A stretch of DNA of 64,000 nucleotides, taken from positions 7,133,942 through 7,197,941 of the forward strand of contig JAJVDF010000002.1 in the NCBI GenBank assembly GCA_022410635.1, given 5' to 3'. Source of the DNA: Tretioscincus oriximinensis. Taxonomy: Eukaryota; Chordata; Lepidosauria; Squamata; Gymnophthalmidae. Positions 21,816-32,087 of this stretch are shown here, in pieces. Under the pieces are notes generated by a model that saw nothing but the letters and a program-made list of their open reading frames with translations, had not been told where the DNA came from and did not search any database. The stretch's first letter is position 1. Each line of letters opens with the position of its first letter. Made by a program: the position numbers and the translations under genes.

Positions 21816-24100
21816 CCTAGATAAAAACATTCCTGCATTTACCGAGGAACAGGAAGTTTGAGTGCTGATAGGTTTAAGAATACTCTTTTTCTGTTTCTGC
21901 TAACTCTAGTCAAAGTACAAAAAGGTTTGGAGGATGAATGACTTAGGTTCAAATTGCTACTCAGCAGTAGCAATATGTGAAACGGAACCTGCAAAGATGG
22001 AAGAGCAAAGTACCAATTGAAGTCTTGCCTACCATTTTATTATCTCCACAGGGGTGCCTTGGTTTTCGAAGGGAATTCTTTGTGATATTTTGCCCATGGC
22101 AGACTAGTTGCTGTGCTGAAAGCCCCACCTAATAGCCAATCAGGTTTTGCCAGGAAATCTAGAGTTAGGATGGGATGGAGCTGTGTGGCAGAGCAGATGC
22201 TGCCTGGTGTACACTGCTATCGACTATTGTGATTTTGGGGTCAACTGAGCAGTTCAGGTCAAGAACAGTCTCTATGATTGCATGCCAAGGCATGCAGTGT
22301 ACATCTGCCAGTGTCTCTGAAGGCCAGTTGCTGGGAGACTTGTGAGCAGGGCTAAGTATATACCTATGTCCTGCTTACTGGCTTTCATATACAGCTGGTT
22401 GCTAATATATGCAGAAGTTGCTAGGTTAGATGTACCACAAAGGTCAATCTAAGACTATTCTGGATTATATGCAGTTTTTTGATGGTAGAAGTGAATTGAA
22501 ATGTTCTGTAAAAGGCATTGATGATTACTTGTGGTGTTTGTCTCACACTTAGTTTAGCACTGCTTGCTCTAACTAATGGTTACTTTTTCTGGCAAGCAAT
22601 CTGGTCACATTGAAATTTACCTGACCTCATTAGACAAATCTACAGTCTCTTAATTGAGAGAACACTTTGCTCCAGTTTGGACTTTTATGTAAATGTTACG
22701 TAAAAAAGAAGAAGATGTTATTCTTTTAGAACAGGACATCATTAAATTCTGGGTTTCTCAGTCACCCCATGAGCAAAAGCTATCAAGCTTTATGAAATCT
22801 CTTGAGACAAAAGCTATCAAGCTTTATGAAATCCCATAGGCAAAAGCTATCCAACTTTATTAAATCCTGGCATGTAACTAATAATTAGCAGGCTTTCTAT
22901 CGAGTTGAAGATAAACACAAATTGGTTTTTTTAAGCAGCCCTAATTAAAAAGCAGAGTAGACCTGAAACTGCATACAAGACCATAAGAGAGGATGGAAGC
23001 AGAATTTCCTTTTAAATTAAAATGTTTGTTTCCTTTCTTAATAATTTTTTAAACAACCAATAAGCTATATTTAGCATCTGCTTCAGTTGTTGTTGCTGTT
23101 GTTTTAGAAAAATGCACTTTGCCTAAACTCTAATGACCTTAAGGCACATTGTGGTTAAGTAATCCTTCTGGTATTATGAATGAAAATCTATCTTCCAAGT
23201 TACTTTTCGGTTCCTATGAATGCACACAGATGTTTCCTTCAATGTTATCACAGACCCAATTTGCTTCCTATTGTATGGAAACCAGAGGCATCCTGGAATA
23301 GACCCATGGTAGAGAAAACAAATATGTGCATAAAGAGAAACAAAACAGCCAAAGTGATCCACAAGGGTTTTGCTTCCTTGGCCCTCACTAAAAACTTGCC
23401 CAATAGATTTCCCCAATAGTAGCCACATCTCAGACAGAAATAATAGCCAAAATGGTGCAGAATTCACAGACTTAGGTTTCATCTTTACTGCTTCATCTTC
23501 TAGGGCAAGGATGGCTGGGAGCTGCTGGGTCTTGGTCACATTGCCAGGATTCTGTGGCAACAGGCATGTCTTTGCAGCTGGAATTGCCTCCCACTGCAAC
23601 AAAAGCCCCACTCTGGGTATGCAGTTGGAAATACACTGGTATAATAGGACACCAAGACCAAAATTTCAGACCTCCTATTCAGCTGGCTTCTCTCAATGAC
23701 ACAATCTTTAAGGTAATTATAAGGTTTTCATATGAAATCAATTTCATATAAAAGAAGAAAATTGCTCATGAACTGAGACAATTCAGAAGCCTGCTCTTTG
23801 CCAATATATGTCCTTTATTTAATGCATATGCCTTAAAGAAATGTATCATAATATGTGAGTCAACAAATTAGAATCGTCTCTCCTTTTTGTGATTGTGTAC
23901 TCTCTGGGGAAGTTCTGGTGTTCAGTGTAGAAAATTCAAATGGTTGTTAACTTTGGGTGTAAGCCTAAAGACTTAAAATTGTGGTACTACAGATGCATGG
24001 AATTATAAAAGACTATATAGGCTTTATCAAAATGCTTGCTATGGTTTGTGGAGAAAGAAACCATGTTATTTTGCATAAATTTTGACATTTTGTTGCTTTT
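21816..24100. other. Intron 1 sequence, no gene recognised
   Basis: Apart from the tandem repeat at 22773, nothing is recognised. The antisense 145-codon open frame at 23174-23611 shows no domain or coding-like composition. Confidence 0.5.
22773..22872 (+). repeat. Short tandem repeat, three units of 33-34 bp
   Basis: CAAAAGCTATCAAGCTTTAT begins at 22774 and 22808, with a diverged third copy (CAAAAGCTATCCAACTTTAT) at 22841. Each is followed by GAAATC or AAATCC. Confidence 0.9.
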
Positions 24101-24105
24101 GTTCA

Positions 24106-24190
24106 GTCATCCAGTCAGATGTGATCCTTCATGATCAAATGGTCCACAGGTGGCCAGGCCCTTCTGTCTTCTATTGTCTCTCCTATTCAT
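24106..24190 (-). mobile_element. BovB/RTE-like LINE trace, antisense
   Basis: The minus strand reads GGCCTGGCCACCTGTGGACC, then ATCATGAAGGATCACATCTG and ACTGGATGACTGAAC. I recognise this as the C-terminal end of BovB ORF2 (the GVTKSRT / GSQRVGHD region and its stop). Only about 85 bp can be followed. BovB is widespread in squamates, which supports the host assignment. Confidence 0.6.
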
Positions 24191-25087
24191 TGCTCTCATA
24201 ATACTTCCTACTCTATCCTCCTATTCATTTTTATAATTTTCCTTCCCCCCCATTCATTCCTCTTATACATCTGACCTCTCCAGAACCCCTCATTCAAATA
24301 AAACAGTAGCAGAAATGATGTGTATATATATATCTATAGTACAATTCATTGTGTGCAGAAATCCCGTGAGCAAGTACTTTCTTTAAAATCCAGATGTCGA
24401 TTCATTTCAGTTTTATTTTTGGCCAGTGTTAATACACTGCATATTTTAAAGTCTATCCCTATCTTTAGAAAACGGAGTTTATGCTATAATTTTCTCTGGC
24501 ATGGGTTATACAGCCCCTCTATACAGGATTATCTTTTATCTGTCTAATTATGCTGGAAAGTTCTCTTGGAATTTTGCAATTTGAAGTTACAGTGCTGTTA
24601 TTAATTATATCCATTTGCATGAAATAACAGGCACTCTCTGCTACTTCATCCATAAGAAGTAATTCTTTATATTTGAAGTTGTTCTTGTACCTGGACAGGA
24701 TGAAGAGGCTAATAATATCAAGAAGCAAAATGGTCATCTAGTTGATTTGATGGGTTTACTGCTGTGTTTGCACCACAGTTACCCCAGGCACATAAATGCC
24801 TATCAAGGTCTGTGCAAGAAAACAAAACCCAATGAAAAATGACAGGCAGCAGAAATATATATTGTCTCTCTGTGTTCAGAGCAACTCTTCTTCAGTTACT
24901 TCATGGTTGGAATATATTCCCAATTTTCTGATTGAACACTTTTCTTTCTCACAGCCTTAGGCGGTTTCCATACATTGCTTGCTTATTTTAATTTTTTGTG
25001 ACATTTCATAGTAAAATGCCTCCAGAATTATTGTATCTTGCGCAGAAGCAGGGCAACAAAGAACGGTAGGTAAAATAGAGATAGAAA

Positions 25088-25185
25088 TTCTAGCAAGGGT
25101 AGCTTGTTGCACTTTAGAGACTAACGAGAGAAAGGTAGGTGGCATGACCTTTTGTAGACAAGTCTACTTCTTCAGATGCTCATGA
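25088..25185 (-). mobile_element. Family H repeat, antisense copy
   Basis: Reads CTAGCAAGGGTAGCTTGTTG, CACTTTAGAGACTAACGAGA, TTGTAGACAAGTCTACTTCT then TCAGATG. The hairpin stem GTAGA/TCTAC is kept with loop CTTG on the minus strand. The GAAA after it is AAAA here. No clear target duplication. Confidence 0.75.
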
Positions 25186-25252
25186 GTTCTGGAAAATTTG
25201 ATGGATTTCTACTGTATTCAGCTAAATTTGATGCATTCAATAGTGGTAGATT

Positions 25253-25715
25253 TCAAAGAAATAACTATTATTCTTAGTCCAGAAATTCTATCAAGTGGAA
25301 CTTGTAGCATTTTTTCAGAGTATACCTGTATACGAAAGCTCATACCACCTATTATTATTTATTTACGTTTCTATATCACACTATACCCGAAGGCCTCAGG
25401 GGGTTTAACAATAAAAACTCAAATTAACATATTAAAGCAGCTACATCAGAAGTAGGGGAGGGTGAGCAGTTTTTTCAGCCAAAGGCCAGGCTAAAGAGGT
25501 GTGTCTTCAAGCATTTTCTGAATGTGCACAGAGATGGTGATTGACACACCTTAAAGGGGAGGCTATTGCTCAGCCTGGGGGCTGTCATGGAGAATACCAT
25601 ATTCCAAGTTCCCATCCACTTTACCACCTACCTTTCTCTTGTTAGTCTCTAAAGAATTACAAGCCCCTTTTCCCAAAATTTCTGAAGGAAGACTAACACA
25701 GCTTTAATTCTTTGG
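25253..25715 (+). mobile_element. Family H snap-back copy, interrupted by family B
   Basis: Starts CAAAGAAATAACTATTATTC (antisense 3' end), switches to sense near 25315 (GAGTATACCTGTATACGAAA, GCTCATACCACCT), is interrupted at 25351-25621, and resumes with ACCTTTCTCTTGTTAGTCTC through AAGACTAACACAGCTTTAAT and TCTTTG. Confidence 0.75.
25351..25621 (-). mobile_element. Family B retroposon copy with 8-bp TSD inside family H
   Basis: A 271-bp antisense family B copy (TTATTTACGTTTCTATATCA, GGGGGTTTAACAATAAAAAC, AGAGGTGTGTCTTCAAGCAT). It is flanked by TACCACCT at 25343-25350 and 25622-25629. This dates it as younger than the family H copy it interrupts. Confidence 0.8.
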
Positions 25716-25899
25716 AGATATCAATGTGAAGACTTGCTCCTATGATGGCATCATGCATAAACCATGGTAGTTCAATGTGCAAAATGACATTTCCAGATAT
25801 TTGTGATTGCTGCACCTAACATTTTGAGTGGGTTTGATCATTCCCAAGATTGATTGATTGATTGATTGAGTTTTTTTATACTTGATTGTATTACAAACC

Positions 25900-26100
25900 A
25901 TTTTTCATTCACCAAGCTTTTACTAATCATTCATCCTTCTTCCACACTTGTACCCTGCCTTATACTCAAAGGTCTCAGGATAATCAACAATAAAAACGAA
26001 AATACAAAATTAGCATATTAAAAGAGTAGCTGAAGGTGGGAAGGAAAGCGGCACTTCTTCAATCAAAAGCTAGACTAAAAAGCTGCTGTGACTTCAAAGA
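25900..26100 (-). repeat. Family B copy, antisense, degraded
   Basis: Contains TACCCTGCCTTATACTCAAA, GGTCTCAGGATAATCAACAA, AAAATTAGCATATTAAAAGA and a TTCTTCAATCAAAAGCTAGA block that align with the copy at 11215. It is preceded by GATTGATTGATTGA. Confidence 0.6.
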
Positions 26101-26709
26101 TCTTCTAAGATCTTCTATATATCCAGTCAAATTAAGTGATCTCAGGTTTAAGGAAAAACCCAGCCCGAGAGCTGATTATGTTATTGTCAGCCATGAATTA
26201 CTATACTTGGAAAAAACAGAGATGCAAAATTTGATGAGAAGATCATTACTTTAAGGAAAAAATAGTTAGCTGGGAAACAGGAAGGCATAAGGAGAGATTA
26301 TGTACAATAGTCATGAATAAAATGGAAGAGATAGTTACAGAAATATAGAAAGAAAATATGGAATGAACTTTACCCTGCTTGATTGAAGCCTTTCCATCTC
26401 TGACCCACCTGCTCTGCTTGCTGGCTCTAATCACCCACATGACTGCTTTGGATGGAGCCAAAGTGCTAGATGAAGGAACAATTTATTTCAGGTAACAATC
26501 CAAGTCTCACTATGGAGTTTCCTGGAACAGTGATCTGTTTGTCTGAAAGCTTGTCCAATGGGTTCCTTACTGAAGGGCTGAAACTAGTGCAAAAGTGCTC
26601 TTTATGTATGTGCAGAAGTCAACTTTCTATAGAAAGATGCCCCATGGCAATCTCTTAAAATCAAAGATTGTCTTCTGGAATTCCCTACTCCTTGCTATTA
26701 TTACCAGTA

Positions 26710-26896
26710 GGCTGACCAGATGATCCTTTTTTGGGAGGGGGGTTTGAAAACCTGGTTTTGGGGTGCCTCCCAGTTTTTTCTGAGGAATTTAAAAAAAAGA
26801 TATTTTTTGAATTTTTTTGAATTTTTTTTTCCTCAGAAAAAACAGGAGGCATCCCAAAAATGGGTTTTCTTTCACACACACATACGCACGCGCGCG

Positions 26897-26935
<39 letters not shown>
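26710..26935. mobile_element. MITE family M1 copy whose right end is replaced by a dinucleotide repeat
   Basis: Left end GGCTGACCAGATGATCC and the internal fold-back (GGGTGCCTCCCAGTTTTTTC against TCAGAAAAAACAGGAGGCAT) match the element at 21652. The right arm reaches AAAATGGGTTTTCTTTCACA and then runs into (CA)n(CG)n. The expected terminal CATCTGGTC is absent. Confidence 0.7.
26871..26933. repeat. (CA)n(CG)n(CA)n alternating purine-pyrimidine tract
   Basis: CACACACACATACGCACGCG, then a run of CG, then CA repeats: about 60 bp of strict alternation with Z-DNA-forming potential. Confidence 0.95.
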
Positions 26936-26936
<1 letters not shown>

Positions 26937-29390
26937 CCCTACAAACCAGCCTGTTTTGTCCAGTAGTTTCCAACATATGGGGTCCTTTGGATAAATCTGG
27001 GACCCCAAGGGCACAGTGGATGTTGCTGCCTTTGATTATTTTTTTCTTCCCATTCTTATAACAGTCTGAATGACTAATATGCATACAGAGATTCATTTTT
27101 GTTAAAGCTGGAAGTTCAAGCCAACGCATCAAGGCCTTTACAGTCTGATAAATAGAGATGAGCATTGGTTTAGAGCCATGATGTCTAAAGGCAAAAATAA
27201 CAGCTTTGCCTGTTTATGATGAAGAGGCCAGTGATGCTGTTCAGAAGCTGTGACAGCAATTGGGGGAAATGTGATTTTGGCAACTTCATATCTAATGAAA
27301 TAACATTTAGTCCTTTCTGCTTTATCCAACCAAAGAACTTGTGCATTTAAAAGGTAACCGTTAGAGAAGGAAGACAATGGCTGTGTGTGATTTATGTTAT
27401 TAAAAATTTGCAAAGACAAGCTCTTGACTTTTACAGTCACGAGGAAGAAAAAAGAATAGAAATAGTTTTTCAATTAAATTAGGTTTTATCATTCTGATCA
27501 GGTATAATACAAATGCTTATTTTTAATAAAGAGCATCACTTTTATAAAGATGCGGCTAGAGCCTCTTTAATCCAGGAAGATATTTTAAGGATCTCCCTTC
27601 TGCATGTTAATACGGAGTGAAGGAGGCTCTGGTCTCCTCTGCATGACTGGTTAAAAATCACAGTGGCATTAAGTTCCAAAACAACCTGATCGCAAGCCCA
27701 GGCATATGTATCCCCATCCTTTTACAAACAAACCATTAGCAAATCTTTAAATCCACATAGATCACAGGAGTCAACTACCCAGGAAGTAAATAGTGAACAT
27801 GCTCAGTATGAAATTCTGCACAGACTAATCAGGAAGTGTATGAGATTCTCATTGTCTTGTGCCAGTATCTTCTTGTGAGACCTGCCATCTCCTGTTAAGC
27901 AAGCAGGCACATGAAGGTTTGCAATGAGGATACAGGCCATTTTGCAAAGATGTCAGAAAGAATCAACAATCAGGAAATTTCAGTTCCTCACACCTTTTTT
28001 CCTCACAACTCCATTGGAACGTAGGGCAGAGCAATCATGATGTTGGAACCCTTAGTAGGAGGTTCTGATGAATGGGAGACTTGGAATCAGCAAGGGACAT
28101 TTTGTCCTATGAGGTGAAATGGAATGCACTCCAGTAGAGGAATAACAGCAGCTAGTTTTTTTTTTTTTTTATTTTGTAACTTAACAACAAGCAGTTAGTC
28201 TTGATAGTTTTAAGAAAGGATTAAAAAAATAATGGAGAACAAGTATAATGATAGCTACTAGAACTGATGCTTCATTACTGGATCCAAGTTGGAAAGATAG
28301 GCAGGATGGCTCTGATCTAAAGGCCATTTGCAGGGAGCTGAGAGCGAGTAAAAGTTTTGCCATACGGTTATCACATAAAAACCAAATAGGAGTTTGCTTC
28401 TTTAATGGGTGTGAAAAAGTGATTCCCCTTCCCCCCACACTGCAAGCATTATAAGCGTCACCTTGTGAAAATTCCTCTCCCATATCTATTTAAGTCGCAA
28501 AGCTGTAATCTGGTTTTCCTATGGTAACTCTTTCCTACTTTCAGCCACTGTTTTAAAATATTGAATTTGTACTCTTATTTTTATTGTTAACAACACCAAC
28601 ATTTTTTGTGTATAGAGCAGACTATAATTATGAATGAATGAATTCTGCCTTAGTATTCCTTAATCTGATTTCTTCCTGCTCTGCTCTTGCCCTCTTTTCT
28701 TGGGATTTTTTTGCTCTTCTTCTCTTAACTGTTGCATTATATGGACAGTCCCTATCAAGGATGCATTTCATTTTACTTAAGCTTCCCATACTGCTATTCT
28801 TGCTTTAATGCTGAAGGTTGTTTCACAGTACCAGTGAGCATGTTTACTTAGACTGCCTTAACTTTATCAACTTCATCTGAATCATCAAGCAGGGGCATGC
28901 CATATGAATTATGTATTATGCTATTTTGCATTAAACTGTTGACTGTCCTCTCCGTTCTTAAGTTATTGAACGTTATTCTTTCCCCTTTAGTTATTTTCTC
29001 AGCATCATTGATGAGACAGGTTAGGTGAAACTGTGGGGCCAAGGTCACTCAATGAATTCCTATTGCCTAGTGAGAATGTGCATATGAAAGTTCTAGAATG
29101 TCACTGAACCATTGTCACTTGACTGTATTTACTTGCTTGTGCTCTGGATATTCTAGAGCATGAGTGTGTATACATCGAACACGCAATGGTTGATTTTGGT
29201 GTGTTGCTTCAGGCTGAGGAGTTGAGAGTAAGAGTTAAACCTAATTTAAAATACATTCGCAGGTAGTGTGGATTGGTTGTAATTGATCTACCATTGGTCG
29301 TATTTGTGATCTGATTTGTGACAGGCTTTCATATTACCATATGTTTACTTTTAATACTGATAGATTTCCAGGAAGTAGCCTGTGTTCAGA
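26936..29390. other. Intron 1 sequence, no gene recognised
   Basis: No repeat with clear borders. T run at about 28158-28171. The open frames of about 100 codons on the minus strand show no domain. Confidence 0.5.
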
Positions 29391-29394
29391 AAAT

Positions 29395-29475
29395 CCAGCA
29401 AGGGTGGCTTGTAGCACTTGGGGGACTAACAGGAGAAAGTTAGGCACATGAGCCTTCATAGACAAGACTCCTTCT
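29395..29475 (-). mobile_element. Family H repeat, decayed antisense copy
   Basis: CCAGCAAGGGTGGCTTGTAG, CACTTGGGGGACTAACAGGA, CTTCATAGACAAGACTCCTT, CTTCGGATGCATC. The core hairpin has mutated on both arms. Confidence 0.7.
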
Positions 29476-29982
29476 TCGGATGCATCTTACATGAAATCTC
29501 CTGACTACAGATATTAAGGCACAAGCAGATGAATATATGGGAGAAAGCATTTCTTTGGATATTTGGGTTCCAAACCATTTAGGACATTACATGTTACAAT
29601 TATGCATCCAGCAGCAAAAAACCTATCAGATATTATGGGGACATGCCAGATCTTTACCAGATACCATTGTATCCCCAAAACATAGATCGACCGACAGGCA
29701 AATATGTAGTCCTTTGATGTTATGTAAAGCTTTCTATGAGCTGTCATTTTTCTTTCAAATGCACAGAAAATTGATTTCATTATGTTACTGATGGAGTTCA
29801 CATTTGCACTGCTTTGACAACGAAGACTTTTTTGTTTGATAGTCATCAAGCTTGTTTGTTGGTTTCATCTCAACGCTGGCACACTGTTGCTTTTTCAGTA
29901 TGACTTCACAACACCAATTTATTGTACATTGTAAAAGTAAAATAACTTTAAGAGGAGCCCAGTTCAATGGATCTACAGCCCA

Positions 29983-30245
29983 TCTAGTCCAGCATTTTGT
30001 CCCACATAGTGACCCACCAGTTGCACTCTGACCAATCGCGAGCAGAAGAAGGCAAAACCCTTACCTGTTCACTCCCAACTCCCGTATTTTTGCTCAGAGG
30101 CTTCTGGCATTTGCATACAGGCATTTATATGCCCTTCTCTGGTGCAAGTTTGCCCCCCCATTATTTGTGAGAAGCCACAGTTTGCTCATTACAGCCTTTT
30201 ACTTGCATACTACATCTGGGTTCCCCCTCCGATACTATATTATCT
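29983..30245 (-). mobile_element. CR1 LINE, antisense, 3' tail fused to endonuclease region
   Basis: GCCCATCTAGTCCAGCATTT begins the CR1 3' tail. At about 30070 the sequence jumps to the endonuclease-start region (GAGGCTTCTGGCATTTGCAT, GTGAGAAGCCACAGTTTGCT, CCCCCTCCGATACTATATTA) that matches 33625-33785. The whole RT is missing between the two. Confidence 0.75.
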
Positions 30246-31607
30246 GAAATAGATCCCAAATGTTGGCTCTCAGTACCAGTTCTGTATAACAGTGCTGAAA
30301 TCTACATTTTTTAAAAAAATTAAGGATCCATCTATACACTATTCTTGAATTGCTTTGAGCCAAGAAAACATTTTATTCCTAATTAGGAATTTTCAACATT
30401 CATCTCTGTTCTCAAACTTCAACCTCATTTTTCTCACATTTTGTTTTCCATCTCATGCTATTCCTACTAGCCCAACAGTTTTCTTCCTTCATTGTTGGCA
30501 ATTTTCTCATTGGTTTTGTTGGGGTTTTTTTCTGTATTTGTTCCAGACCCTTAAAATGTATTTGAACAACACACCATAATTTTTGACCTGCTTTGGAGGT
30601 CAACAATAGTTTCCTTATTGGATTTTGTCATCTTTTCAGAAAATCCACCTTTGGGTTAGATAATGTCATAGGAAAATAGCTTGTTACTTTTCTGATCAAA
30701 ATCCAATTGAAAAAGGATTAAAATTTATGTATTGCTGAACCCTAAAACTGGCAATAGCAAGAGAAAATATTGTTTTGTCTGCCGAATCGTTCTCCTCTGC
30801 AGTTTCTGGTTGTCTTTATGGATCTTGAAAGTCCTGAAAATCAAACCAAAACCAGACTCATTCTCCTGTTTTACTACTTTTGTTATTGAACACTAGCAAG
30901 ACTTACTTCTTTTTGGCAACCTGCCATGGATTTGTGAACAGGCCTAGCTCTACACAGTGTGTAATTATGAGATTTATAATCTTGTTATTGCTCTCTTGAT
31001 GGTTAGAAAAAACCAAGGCAGATTCAGTAAACCATATGCATACAAGGAGAAATCTTCAAGTACCATCCAACTTTTTTAAATTTTTCTTTGTTTATTTGGC
31101 GGTAACTTCTCACAAAGGGAGGTGTAAGAAAAACATGTTCTGTTGGGTTTATGGAAACCATATAATCTTTATGGAGTTTTCTATGACCCTTGCAAATTGA
31201 AATGGCTCATTGCGGGTGTTCTGCAAAAGACATGAAGGAGGTGGGAGGAAATTGCTGAGCATTGTGGAAACGTGCAACTCAGGGTGACACTGTGCAACTT
31301 CATACAACCCTGCCATGAGCATTATGTCAGACATAACACATTTTGCAGCCACAGGCTCATTCATTCAGATGATGATCCAGCATGACAGTAGAATTGTATT
31401 GGCATGGTTATAATCCAATCATGTTTATATTTCATTGAATACTGTGTTAGTTGCATGCTTGGAGTGATCCATAGATAAACCACAAGACACGGTTGAAAGG
31501 TTTTCTTGGTGTGATTCCATTTATTGCTGGAACTTTGACTATTTATTTATATAGCACCAGTTGTGTACTGATACCACTTAGTCTTTGATAATATAGGAAA
31601 TGTAAAA
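30246..31607. other. Intron 1 sequence, no gene recognised
   Basis: AT-rich; no repeat or coding frame that I can support. Confidence 0.5.
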
Positions 31608-31935
31608 GTTAGAACCTAAGAGGAACCCTACAGAATCAGCCAGAATCCATCTAGTCCAGCATTCTGTCTCACATAGTGGCCCACCAATTAAACCTAGGCA
31701 GTCTGGAACAGAAAAAGGCAAAATCTTCACCTATTCTCAAATCCCTGAAAATCCCTATTGCTCCATTCTGGAGGCAGCATCCAAAGATCCATCCTAGTAG
31801 CTATTGATACCCTTGGTGTCCATAAACCTATCTAATCCTGTCTATCCTAACTACTACCACCTCTTCTGGAAGTAAATTCAATAGACCAATGACCCTCACG
31901 TCTGTTCTCACTCTTCTTCCCAAGTTACAAAAATA
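31608..31935 (-). mobile_element. CR1 LINE 3' end, antisense
   Basis: CCATCTAGTCCAGCATTCTG, TTGATACCCTTGGTGTCCAT, AAACCTATCTAATCCTGTCT and CTCTTCTGGAAGTAAATTCA match the CR1 at 32299-32580. It ends about 90 bp before the first visible CLMN exon, so it makes up most of the sequence upstream of that acceptor. Confidence 0.85.
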
Positions 31936-32025
31936 AAGCTGTGTTTTAAGAATTATTCATTTCACCCTCTTAATAAAGTTACCTTCTTTAAGGTGCCTAA
32001 GTTTCTGAATTTATTTTTATTCTAG

Positions 32026-32087
32026 TGGAGAGGGAAAATGTGCAGAAGAGGACTTTTACACGATGGATAAATCTGCATTTGGAAAAG
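32026..32087 (+). CDS. CLMN: CLMN exon (assumed exon 2): start of CH1
   Basis: Follows TTTTATTCTAG and ends AAG|GTAAGA. The first codon is split: one base (G expected) comes from an upstream exon and TG lies here, giving V. It encodes (V)ERENVQKRTFTRWINLHLEK, the first helix of the first CH domain with the tandem-CH signature FTRWINLHL. No initiator codon belongs here. The frame runs open past the donor for about 40 codons, but that extension is intronic. The exon is followed by a 3.5-kb intron that carries a large antisense CR1. Confidence 0.93.

Noticed and set aside
23174..23611. 145-codon antisense open frame
   Set aside because: No family resemblance, lies deep within intron 1, and the opposite strand is open as well.
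29500..29850. Antisense 111-codon frame and sense 84-codon frame as a possible gene or LTR element fragment
   Set aside because: No motif could be recognised on either strand and no LTR or repeat partner is visible in the window.
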